Source of the DNA: Pusillimonas sp. UBA3987
GTDB taxonomy: Bacteria > Pseudomonadota > Gammaproteobacteria > Burkholderiales > Burkholderiaceae_B
DNA length: 64,000 nucleotides
NCBI GenBank assembly: GCA_002384935.1
Contig: DGCD01000020.1
Span: 124,001 to 188,000, forward strand
Direction of reading: 5' to 3'
Positions within the stretch are counted from its first letter, which is position 1. Each line of letters starts with the position of its first letter. Positions 46,705-54,936 of this stretch are shown one piece after another. The notes under the pieces are model-generated. The model was not told the DNA's origin, did not search any database, and was given only the letters and a program-made list of their open reading frames with translations. The translations under genes were made by a program, and so were the position numbers.

Positions 46705-47871
46705 TTGATCTTGACGGCCTTTAACGAGTTTCTGAAATGGCGTTCCGACGGGCAAACACTGTTTGTACAGGTTGCCGGTTTCTGGACGCTTGAGCATTAT
46801 GAAAAACTGGGCCAAATACGCGATCTGGAACAGGGAGCGACAACCCGCCCGCTGGATTTGAAAAGCGCCAAATCTGTTGAAATTGACTTGATCGGTCTCA
46901 AGGCTTTGGATACCGCAGGGGCCCAGCGCTTGTACGAATTATTGGGTGATGCGCTGGAAGCGGCATTGGATTCGCATATGTCACTGCCGACAGAGCGAGT
47001 CGCCTTGATTCGTGCCGTGATTAACGCCATCAAGCAAACACCGGCGCCGGAGCCAGCGGCCAAATCGCTTCCGTTGCTGGATATCCTTGAACGAATGGGC
47101 GCAGCCGTGGCGGAAGCCGGAAAGCAGGCATGGTTGTTGCTGGGTTTTATCGGCCTTACGTTGCAGTCGTTGGCTCGCAATCTATTCGTGCCCAAACGGT
47201 GGCGTGTGACTTCTGTTGTATGGCATGTCGAACAAACGGCTTTTAACGCGGTACCCATTATTGCCCTGTTAACTTTTATGGTTGGCGCGGTCGTCGCGTT
47301 TTTGGGGGCAACGATTTTAAAAGGGTTCGGCGCCTCAATTTACACCGTGAATCTCGTTGCCTTTTCCTTCCTGCGTGAGTTTGCGGTCTTGCTTACAGCG
47401 ATTCTCATGGCCGGCCGGACAGCCAGCGCCTTTACCGCGCAAATAGGGTCGATGAAGTCAAATGAAGAGCTTGACGCCCTGCGCATGACCGGACTGGATC
47501 CCATTGAATTATTGGTATTGCCCCGCATCCTGGCGTTACTCATTGCCCTGCCGTTGCTTACTTTTATCGGCATGGTTTCGGGTATTGCCGGTGGCATGAT
47601 GGTGTGTGCCTTGTCGATGGACATCTCACCGTCAATGTTCCTGACCATCATGAGCCGGGATATCGATCTGCGTCATTTTATTCTGGGCATGGCGAAAGCG
47701 CCGTTCTTTGCCTATCTGATTGCCATTATCGGGTGTCTTGAAGGCTTGAGAGTAAAAAGTAGCGCCCAATCGATCGGACAACACACCACTTCGGCGGTCG
47801 TGCAGTCTATTTTTGTCGTTATTCTGGTTGATGCGTTAGCGGCAATTTTCTTTATGGAAATGGGATGGTAG
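46705..47871 (+). CDS. MlaE-family ABC permease with N-terminal STAS domain
   Basis: 388 residues. A STAS-like domain (about 1-115, with the LDLKSAKSVEIDLIGLKALDTAGAQ region, in part IDLIGLKALDTAGAQRLYELL) is fused to an MlaE/YrbE permease (about 130-388) that has the family AGRTASAFTAQIGSMKSNEELDALR segment, in part SAFTAQIGSMKSNEELDAL. In Mla systems the STAS protein MlaB is separate and stabilises the ATPase; here it is on the permease. The only in-frame start before the domain is TTG 46705, with a GGAAGGA 20 bases away, so the start is uncertain. It overlaps the ATPase gene by seven bases. Confidence 0.85.
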   Translation: MILTAFNEFLKWRSDGQTLFVQVAGFWTLEHYEKLGQIRDLEQGATTRPLDLKSAKSVEIDLIGLKALDTAGAQRLYELLGDALEAALDSHMSLPTERVALIRAVINAIKQTPAPEPAAKSLPLLDILERMGAAVAEAGKQAWLLLGFIGLTLQSLARNLFVPKRWRVTSVVWHVEQTAFNAVPIIALLTFMVGAVVAFLGATILKGFGASIYTVNLVAFSFLREFAVLLTAILMAGRTASAFTAQIGSMKSNEELDALRMTGLDPIELLVLPRILALLIALPLLTFIGMVSGIAGGMMVCALSMDISPSMFLTIMSRDIDLRHFILGMAKAPFFAYLIAIIGCLEGLRVKSSAQSIGQHTTSAVVQSIFVVILVDALAAIFFMEMGW

Positions 47872-48698
47872 ACGCCCGAACCCCGAGCACCAACAGTGTT
47901 GTGCAAGTGTGTGATGTTCGCAACCAATTCGGTTCGCACATTGTGCACGACCACTTGAACCTTGAGGTATATCAAGGAGAGGTTCTAGGGGTGGTCGGCG
48001 GTTCAGGTTCGGGTAAGTCGGTATTGCTGCGAACCATTGTGGGCTTGCAACAACCCGCTGCCGGGCGGGTACTGTTGCGTGGCGAGGATGTTTACAACCT
48101 TGCAAACTCAACGGCTCGAACACAAAATGATTCGGTAACCGGAACCAAACCGCGTCGCAGTTTTGGTGTGTTATTCCAGCGGGGTGCGCTCTTCTCTTCT
48201 CTTACGGTGTTGGAGAATATCGCCCTTCCTTTAATTGAACATGCAATGCTGGGGCGTGACCAGGCTGAACATTTGGCCCAGATGAAACTGGGCCTGGTTG
48301 GGCTGCCGGCGCAGGCTGGTCAGTTATATCCGTCGTCCTTGTCTGGTGGTATGGTCAAGCGGGCTGCCCTGGCACGCGCTCTGGCGCTGGATCCGGACAT
48401 TCTGTTCCTTGATGAGCCTACAGCAGGTCTGGATCCCATTGGCGCCGGCGCATTTGACCAGCTTATTCGCACGCTGCGCGACGCACTGGGCCTGACGGTT
48501 TTTCTAGTCACACACGATTTGGACACGCTTTACACCTTATGCGACCGGGTTGCCGTTATTTCCCGAAAAAAGGTGCTTATTGCCGACAGGTTGAGTGTGG
48601 TTGCCGAGTTTGACGATACCTGGATTCAGGAATACTTTCACGGCCCACGCGGTCGCGCGGCTTTCGCCGCTGCGCAGAAAACGAAAGGACACGTATAA
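47865..48698 (+). CDS. MlaF-like ABC transporter ATP-binding protein
   Basis: ATPase of 277 residues for an MCE-type lipid transporter at the inner membrane. Walker A is GGSGSGKSVLLRT (residues about 45-57), the signature is SLSGGMVKRAALARALALDP with GGM in place of GGQ as is typical for MlaF, and Walker B is ILFLDEPTAGLDPIGA. The start overlaps the permease gene and the MCE gene follows two bases after its stop. Confidence 0.9.
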   Translation: MVDARTPSTNSVVQVCDVRNQFGSHIVHDHLNLEVYQGEVLGVVGGSGSGKSVLLRTIVGLQQPAAGRVLLRGEDVYNLANSTARTQNDSVTGTKPRRSFGVLFQRGALFSSLTVLENIALPLIEHAMLGRDQAEHLAQMKLGLVGLPAQAGQLYPSSLSGGMVKRAALARALALDPDILFLDEPTAGLDPIGAGAFDQLIRTLRDALGLTVFLVTHDLDTLYTLCDRVAVISRKKVLIADRLSVVAEFDDTWIQEYFHGPRGRAAFAAAQKTKGHV

Positions 48699-48700
48699 AA

Positions 48701-49615
48701 ATGGAACCTCGTGCACACCATGTGCTAATTGGTATTTTTACGGTTGTGGTCATTGCCCTGGCAGTGCTGGCCACGCTTTGGTTCGGAAAGTATGACCGTC
48801 GTGCGCAAACCGCCATGTATACCGTCGTTTTCAATGATCCGGTGCGAGGCTTGTCGACCGGCAGTTCTGTTCAGTTCAATGGAATTCGGGTCGGTGAAAT
48901 TACCGATTTGTACCTGGATCCGAAGGATCTTGATAAAGTGAAAGCCACGATTTCGATTCGCGCCGATATTCCTGTTCGCCAGAGCACCCAGGCGCAATTG
49001 TCGGTGGTCGGTATCACGGGAATGGCTGTGATTGCACTGACTTCCGGGCAAGACAGTGGGCCAGCGCTTGTGGCGCCGCCAGGGGAACCGTATCCGGTCA
49101 TCATGGCCCGCCCTTCCCCTTTTTCTCAAATATTCCGCAATGGTGATGCCGTTCTTAGCGGATTGACCGAATTGATCCAGAACGCGAACACGTTGCTATC
49201 AACGCAGAACGTTCAAACTTTTTCAAATACCCTGGCGCATCTCGAGACGGCTTCGGCACGTCTGGCTGACCAGGACATCGGCATGTTGATTAGCCAATTG
49301 ACTGATGCGGCCAAGTCAGCGGCGGAAACACTTAAAAGTGTCGATACGCTGGTCTCCACCGAGGGTCGGCAAGTACTGCAGGATACGTCGCGGGTTATGT
49401 CGACTCTGGAGCACACCGCCTCGAGACTCGATAAGCTGATTGAAACCAATCAGCAACCGCTTAACGATGGTATGGAGGGGTTTGCGCAAATAGGCCCGGC
49501 TTTGCAGGAACTGAAGAATACGTTGGCCTCTTTGCGCCTGACGTTACGGCGTCTTGATGACAACCCGGCGGCTTATTTGCTTGGACGAGAACCTTTACAA
49601 GAGATTAATCCATGA
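48701..49615 (+). CDS. MCE/MlaD-domain protein
   Basis: 304 residues: a single N-terminal transmembrane helix (about 7-27), one MCE domain (about 40-120, with FNDPVRGLSTGSSVQFNGIRVGEI), and a helical C-terminal part (about 150-290) rich in Gln, Thr and Leu. MCE proteins form hexameric rings that carry phospholipids between membranes. The domain binds the permease/ATPase encoded upstream. The last four bases overlap the lipoprotein gene's ATG. Confidence 0.9.
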   Translation: MEPRAHHVLIGIFTVVVIALAVLATLWFGKYDRRAQTAMYTVVFNDPVRGLSTGSSVQFNGIRVGEITDLYLDPKDLDKVKATISIRADIPVRQSTQAQLSVVGITGMAVIALTSGQDSGPALVAPPGEPYPVIMARPSPFSQIFRNGDAVLSGLTELIQNANTLLSTQNVQTFSNTLAHLETASARLADQDIGMLISQLTDAAKSAAETLKSVDTLVSTEGRQVLQDTSRVMSTLEHTASRLDKLIETNQQPLNDGMEGFAQIGPALQELKNTLASLRLTLRRLDDNPAAYLLGREPLQEINP

Positions 49616-50283
49616 GTTTTGCTGATCGTTTCAAACGTTTGTCCGTGTTGTTTCCCGACTTGCGTCTTTTTTTTCGAGGGCTGGCAGCATCCGGCTTTGT
49701 AATTGGGTTGCTGGCGGGATGCTCGATTCTGCCGGAAACGGCGCCGCAGCGCGTTTATCAGTTACCCGGTTCGGTCGCGCCGGCGCCCCGCCCTCAAATG
49801 GCAGTTGAAACGGCGCCATCGTTGCGGGTTTCAACACCGTCGAGCCCTTTGATCCTGGCATCCAATCGCATTCTTGTGATGAATATGCCGAACCAATTGG
49901 CAGCTTTCAAAGGCGTAAGATGGTCTGACCCGATGCCGCAGCTTTTTCAGCAACGGCTTGTCAGTTATTTGCGTGAATCAAACAATTGGCGTGTCGTCAC
50001 CACCGACGACACGACGCTTTCAAATAACTACCAGCTCAGTTTGGACCTGGCCCAGTTCCACGCAATCAGAATGCCGCAGAGCCGCCCTGGGGTGGAAATT
50101 CGCGTTGACGCAATACTGAGTCGGCGCTCAGACAACAAAGCTGTTGCCAGCCATACGTTTTTGGAAAAAATACATGCGAAAAGCGATGCGTTCGATGATC
50201 TTTTAACGGCGTATGGCGAAGCGGCAAATGCAATTTCAGTGCAAATAAGCGACTGGGCGCAGCAACAGGCTCATCGCAAATGA
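49612..50283 (+). CDS. ABC-type transport auxiliary lipoprotein (PqiC-like)
   Basis: 223 residues. The signal peptide carries a lipobox, GLLAGC (Cys at residue 37), so the mature protein should be lipid-anchored, probably in the outer membrane facing the periplasm. The rest resembles the PqiC/DUF330 family, auxiliary to MCE transporters. It is the last gene of the STAS-MlaE/MlaF/MlaD operon and shares the ATGA overlap with the MCE gene. No MlaC-type shuttle is present, so the lipoprotein may take over the outer-membrane contact. Confidence 0.82.
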   Translation: MSFADRFKRLSVLFPDLRLFFRGLAASGFVIGLLAGCSILPETAPQRVYQLPGSVAPAPRPQMAVETAPSLRVSTPSSPLILASNRILVMNMPNQLAAFKGVRWSDPMPQLFQQRLVSYLRESNNWRVVTTDDTTLSNNYQLSLDLAQFHAIRMPQSRPGVEIRVDAILSRRSDNKAVASHTFLEKIHAKSDAFDDLLTAYGEAANAISVQISDWAQQQAHRK

Positions 50284-50324
50284 CGACCAAAGCCGGTGAA
50301 AATATACGTTAAGGTCGCGCCACC

Positions 50325-51176
50325 CTAGCGTATATGCACCGACGATGAATCGGGATCGGACTCTGATTCCGACTGGGAATAACTGTTGTTGCCTGAGTGT
50401 ATGACAGGTTCCCAGTTCAAGGTTGCGCCTTTGGAACGCGCCAGATAAACCGCCTGATTTCGATTATGTGCGCCAAGGCGCTGATAAACGCTTTCAGTAT
50501 GAGCTTTGGTTGTCCCCAGCGAAATATTCAGAATACGAGCAACCGACTTCAGCGCATGGCCTTGCGACAAAAGTACCAGCACTTCATATTGACGACGCGT
50601 CAGGCCAAGCAATTCAGCCTCATTCGCAGTGTATGGCTTGGCAAGTGATTGCGGATCGGTTGATGCCGCTCCGGTCGCCGATGCAGTGCCGGTCGAAGAG
50701 GCAGGCGTGCTGCTTGCCCCTTCGTGTGCCGCATGGGTCTTTCCAAGACCTGATATCGACGGCGCGTCGCCCGGTGTGACGGCATTGCCTGCCTGATCCC
50801 AGGGAAAACAGGAGCGCCCGCCCAGAACGCGCCGCACACTGTCGACAAAGACTTCGGCAGGGGCAGATTGATCGATAAAGCCAGCGACCTGTTTGGGCAA
50901 TGAGCGCAGCGCCTGGTGATCAGGCGCCCCTTCACCAAGCAAAATCATTTTTTGAGGCAAAAATGCACGCAAGCCTGCCGTGACCAGCGAGGTGAGTCGT
51001 TCTGGCGACGCAATGGAGATCAGCAGAAGATCAATGTACTGGGATGGATCGGGGTAGCGGTCGAGATCGTGATAAGAAAAACCCAGTAGTCGAGCGTCAG
51101 GAACAACGTCGGTCAGAATTTGTATCACGCCGGCCCGGAGCAAGGTGTTGCGGGACACCACGGCGATGGTAGTAAT
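50325..51176 (-). CDS. LuxR/NarL-type regulator with degenerate receiver and probable ATT start
   Basis: About 283 residues. The N-terminal domain (1-125) follows the receiver fold but lacks its chemistry: the acidic pair is Ser8-Arg9 and the phosphoacceptor position is Ser54 (IDLLLISIASPE). A Ser/Ala/Thr-rich linker (about 150-190) joins it to a LuxR HTH (about 200-265, LTRRQYEVLVLLSQGHALK). The first ATG/GTG/TTG in frame is GTG 51161, which cuts the first beta-strand (TIAVV). ATT at 51176 restores it and lies six bases after AAAGGAG. It is divergent from the phosphoketolase gene and may control it. Confidence 0.75.
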   Translation of the reverse strand: MTTIAVVSRNTLLRAGVIQILTDVVPDARLLGFSYHDLDRYPDPSQYIDLLLISIASPERLTSLVTAGLRAFLPQKMILLGEGAPDHQALRSLPKQVAGFIDQSAPAEVFVDSVRRVLGGRSCFPWDQAGNAVTPGDAPSISGLGKTHAAHEGASSTPASSTGTASATGAASTDPQSLAKPYTANEAELLGLTRRQYEVLVLLSQGHALKSVARILNISLGTTKAHTESVYQRLGAHNRNQAVYLARSKGATLNWEPVIHSGNNSYSQSESESDPDSSSVHIR

Positions 51177-51182
51177 GAGGAA

Positions 51183-51189
51183 CTCCTTT
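51183..51189 (-). promoter_or_regulatory. Shine-Dalgarno sequence that decides the ATT start
   Basis: On the minus strand, AAAGGAG is a near-perfect ribosome site. It is six bases from ATT (51176-51174) but 21 bases from the first conventional start, GTG 51161-51159. The in-frame stop TAA is about 45 bases further upstream, and no ATG, GTG or TTG lies between it and the GTG. Confidence 0.65.
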
Positions 51190-51349
51190 ACGCCTGTGTT
51201 CTGGCTTCGACAACGTTAATGGGTATGTTAGCGCTATATTCAAAAAGATAAAATTCAGTTTCAAATATCATAAAGAAATGTAACTATCATGGCAATACAG
51301 TGTTTCCCGACGTTTTTTACAGAATGACTGCATAATTGCGTTTCAATTC

Positions 51350-53776
51350 ATGGGGGTGTTCGTGAGTAGCCATAAAAAAGCTTCGGCATACGCAGCAAAG
51401 GAGAGTATCAGTCTTGCTCCGGGCGAAATGAGTCGAATAGACGCCTTTTGGCGTGCTTGTAATTATCTTTGCGTGGGAATGATTTATTTACGTAATAATC
51501 CCCTCATTAAAGAACCGTTGCAGTCAGACCACATTAAGAAGCGATTATTGGGCCATTGGGGCTCCAGCCCCGGCCAGGCTTTTATCTGGACTCATTTGAA
51601 TCGGGTCATTGAATTAAATGCCTTAAACATGATTTATCTGTCGGGCCCGGGTCATGGCGCGCCTGCAGTGCTTGCCAACGCGTATCTGGAGGGTAGCTTT
51701 AGCGCTATTCACCCTGAAGTATCGCTTGATGCCGATGGTATGTTGGCGCTGTTCCGTTCATTCTCCTTTCCCGGAAAGCTGGGTAGCCATTGCACACCGG
51801 AAATTCCTGGTTCCATCCACGAGGGAGGCGAGTTGGGTTATGTGCTTTCGCACGCCTTTGGTGCTGCATTTGATAATCCGGACCTGATTGTTGCTGCGGT
51901 GATTGGAGATGGTGAGGCGGAAACCGGGCCGTTGGCAACCGCCTGGCACAGCAACAAGTTTTTGAATCCGAGCCGCGATGGCGCCGTTCTGCCCATTTTG
52001 CATTTAAATGGCTACAAAATTGCCAATCCCACCATTCTGGCGCGAATCAGCAAAGAAGAACTGACGCATTTAATGAAAGGTTATGGTTGGTCCCCCTTCT
52101 TTGTTGAAGGCGATGATCCATCGCAAATGCATGAAAAGATGGCAGCAGTACTTGATCAATGCATTGCTTCGATACAGGAAATACAACATAAGGCGCGGTC
52201 CATGTCCAATCCGCAACGCGCCTTGTGGCCCATGATTGTCTTGCGATCGCCAAAGGGCTGGACAGGCCCTGTGGCGTTCGATCATCATCAAATTGAAGGC
52301 ACATGGCGCTCACATCAGGTACCGCTGGCCGATGTGCGCCATAACGCTGCACAGTTGCAGCAATTGGAAGACTGGCTGCACAGTTATGATCCGGCGTCGC
52401 TTTTTGACGCCAACGGAACGTTGCTGGCGCAGTTGCAAGAGGCGATGCCTTCACCCTCGCGGCGCATGAGTGCCAGCTTGCACGCCAATGGAGGGCGATT
52501 AAGGGTGCCTTTGTTGATGCCGGATTTTAAAGACTACGGTGTCGAAGTAAAGCAGCCAGCGACCGGGCGAGTGTCACCCACCGCAACATTGGCCCCCTTC
52601 TTACGTGACATCATGCAGCGTAATGCCAACAATTTCCGGCTGTTCAGCCCGGATGAAAATGCGTCCAATAAGCTGCAGGCGGTTTATGAGGTTAGCGGGA
52701 AGGCATGGCTTGCCGACCGGGAACCAACCGATGACGACGGGGGTGATTTATCTGCCGACGGGCGCGTCATGGAAATGCTAAGTGAACATACCCTTGAGGG
52801 GTGGCTAGAGGGATACCTGCTTACCGGGCGCCATGGTTTATTCAATACCTATGAAGCATTTGCCCACATTGTTGATTCCATGGTGAGTCAGCATGCGAAA
52901 TGGCTGGATAAGTCTCGTTTGGAAGCCCGTTGGCGCGCGCCGATTTCGTCACTGAACATTCTTTTGTCATCGCTGGTCTGGCGCCAGGATCATAATGGTT
53001 TCACCCATCAGGACCCCGGGTTTCTTGACGTGATCAGCAATAAAAGCGGTAACGTCGCCCGAATTTACCTGCCTCCAGACGCCAATTGCCTGGTGAGTGT
53101 GGCAGATCATTGTCTGCGCAGCGTGAACTACGTTAATGTCATCGTGGCCGACAAGCAACCGCATCTTTCTTATCTGACCATCGATCAGGCGGCCACCCAT
53201 TGCGCCAAAGGGATTGGTATCTGGCCATGGGCCAGCACCGACGAAGGCCAGGAGCCCGACGTCGTGATAGCCAGCGCAGGCGATATCGTAACGGCTGAGG
53301 CCGTGGCGGCCGTTGCCTTGCTGCGAGCGAATGTTCCCGACCTGAAAATCCGATTTGTTAATGTCGTCGACTTATATCGCCTGCAGCCCGACACCGAGCA
53401 TCCACATGGCATGACACACGCCGATTTCGATGCGCTTTTTACCCGCGACAAACCGGTTATTTTCAGTTTTCACGGTTATCCCTGGCTAATACATCGCTTC
53501 ATTTACCGCCGCCATAACCATGCCAACTTTCACGTGCGCGGCTACCGGGAAAAAGGCAATATCAATACGCCGCTGGAACTGGCCATTATGAACCAGGTCG
53601 ATCGCTACCATCTTGCCATCGATGTGCTCAATTATGTGCCGCGCCTACATGATCAGACCTCGCACTTTAAAGAACGGCTTAAGGGGTGTTTGATTGATAG
53701 CGTAAACTACGCGCACGCTGAAGGAATAGATCGACCTGAAATATCAGGCTGGACCTGGTCGGAGCACAAAGTTTGA
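51350..53776 (+). CDS. xfp: Xylulose-5-phosphate/fructose-6-phosphate phosphoketolase
   Basis: Thiamine diphosphate enzyme of 808 residues that splits xylulose 5-phosphate or fructose 6-phosphate with phosphate to give acetyl phosphate plus a shorter sugar phosphate. Typical segments are LLGHWGSSPGQAFIW, YLSGPGHGAPA, the diphosphate-binding GDGEAETGPLA (near residue 186), and the late FSFHGYPWLIH. The start may be ATG 51350 or GTG 51362. No acetate kinase or phosphotransacetylase gene is beside it. The stop overlaps the TTG start of the MFS gene. Confidence 0.92.
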   Translation: MGVFVSSHKKASAYAAKESISLAPGEMSRIDAFWRACNYLCVGMIYLRNNPLIKEPLQSDHIKKRLLGHWGSSPGQAFIWTHLNRVIELNALNMIYLSGPGHGAPAVLANAYLEGSFSAIHPEVSLDADGMLALFRSFSFPGKLGSHCTPEIPGSIHEGGELGYVLSHAFGAAFDNPDLIVAAVIGDGEAETGPLATAWHSNKFLNPSRDGAVLPILHLNGYKIANPTILARISKEELTHLMKGYGWSPFFVEGDDPSQMHEKMAAVLDQCIASIQEIQHKARSMSNPQRALWPMIVLRSPKGWTGPVAFDHHQIEGTWRSHQVPLADVRHNAAQLQQLEDWLHSYDPASLFDANGTLLAQLQEAMPSPSRRMSASLHANGGRLRVPLLMPDFKDYGVEVKQPATGRVSPTATLAPFLRDIMQRNANNFRLFSPDENASNKLQAVYEVSGKAWLADREPTDDDGGDLSADGRVMEMLSEHTLEGWLEGYLLTGRHGLFNTYEAFAHIVDSMVSQHAKWLDKSRLEARWRAPISSLNILLSSLVWRQDHNGFTHQDPGFLDVISNKSGNVARIYLPPDANCLVSVADHCLRSVNYVNVIVADKQPHLSYLTIDQAATHCAKGIGIWPWASTDEGQEPDVVIASAGDIVTAEAVAAVALLRANVPDLKIRFVNVVDLYRLQPDTEHPHGMTHADFDALFTRDKPVIFSFHGYPWLIHRFIYRRHNHANFHVRGYREKGNINTPLELAIMNQVDRYHLAIDVLNYVPRLHDQTSHFKERLKGCLIDSVNYAHAEGIDRPEISGWTWSEHKV

Positions 53777-54936
53777 GTACATTTTTGGTTTGGTTGATGG
53801 CGACCGCGATTGGTGGTGCCGTTGCCAGTAATTATTATGCCCAACCCCTGCTGGATTCCATTGCGGCAGAGTATGCGGTCTCGTACACTTCGGTAGGCAT
53901 CATCGTGACTGTGGCGCAAATTGGTTATGGTGCCGGCTTGCTGTTACTGGTGCCATTGGGCGACAAGCTGGAAAAACGTAATCTTATCTGCATCATGACG
54001 CTGATCTCGGCGTCAGGGCTTCTTATTAGCGGTTTGTCACCATCCTTGCCGTTTCTTTTATTAGGCACGGCGATTACCGCCCTGTTTTCCGTTGTGACCC
54101 AGTTACTGATCCCTTTTGGCGCGCAATTGGCCCGCCCGGAGGTTCGTGGTCGTATTGTCGGCGTGCTCATGAGCGGACTGTTAATGGGCATTTTGCTGGG
54201 CCGCACCATCTCGGGTGGTTTATCTGCATTCGGCAGTTGGCGAATTGTTTATTTTGTTGCTGCGGCATTCATGAGTGTTGTTGCAGTGCTGCTGTGGAAG
54301 CTGCTGCCCCAACATCGTAATGAAAAACAAATCTCTTACGTGCAGTTGCTGTTATCAATAAGGCATCTTTTTGCAACGGAGCCGGTACTGCGTTCGCGTT
54401 CACTCATGGGTGCGCTGTCGTTCGGCCTGTTTACGTTGTTCTGGACCCCGCTTTCATTCCTGCTGAGTGCCCCGCCTTACGGATTTTCAGATGCCATTAT
54501 CGGCTTGTTTGGCTTAACGGGGGCTGCCGGTGCACTTTCAGCAAGCTGGGCCGGACGCCTGGCCGACAAGGGCCGCACAAATTGGGCTGTTGTGCTTGGG
54601 CTGGTCATGATGCTGGTTTCCTGGATTCCCATCGGTTTTTCTCCCGTTTCAATTATCGCGCTGATTGTCGGGGTTGTTTTTCTGGATTTTGCGGTTCAAT
54701 TGGTACACGTCAGCAATATGAATTCCGTTATCAAACTGGACCCCGAGCAGCGAAGCCGATTGAACGCCAGTTATATGACTGCGTACTTCGTGGGTGGTGC
54801 AAGCGGCTCTTTTCTTGCTGCACTCATTTACCAGAATTACGGATGGATGGGCATAACCATCACGGGCCTGGCGGTGTCATTACTGCTGCTTGTGCTGGGT
54901 TTGCACGACCTTCAGCGGGAAAGGCGCAGCGGTTGA
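53773..54936 (+). CDS. MFS transporter of unknown substrate
   Basis: Inner-membrane major facilitator protein of 387 residues with twelve predicted hydrophobic segments. The first helix ends [12 protein letters not shown], a motif shared by several sugar and drug exporters, and the loop [11 protein letters not shown] corresponds to MFS motif A. The TTG start (53773) overlaps the xfp stop, suggesting translational coupling and perhaps export or import linked to phosphoketolase metabolism. Its 3' end overlaps the convergent copA gene by 25 bases. The substrate cannot be named. Confidence 0.82.
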   Translation: MSTFLVWLMATAIGGAVASNYYAQPLLDSIAAEYAVSYTSVGIIVTVAQIGYGAGLLLLVPLGDKLEKRNLICIMTLISASGLLISGLSPSLPFLLLGTAITALFSVVTQLLIPFGAQLARPEVRGRIVGVLMSGLLMGILLGRTISGGLSAFGSWRIVYFVAAAFMSVVAVLLWKLLPQHRNEKQISYVQLLLSIRHLFATEPVLRSRSLMGALSFGLFTLFWTPLSFLLSAPPYGFSDAIIGLFGLTGAAGALSASWAGRLADKGRTNWAVVLGLVMMLVSWIPIGFSPVSIIALIVGVVFLDFAVQLVHVSNMNSVIKLDPEQRSRLNASYMTAYFVGGASGSFLAALIYQNYGWMGITITGLAVSLLLLVLGLHDLQRERRSG

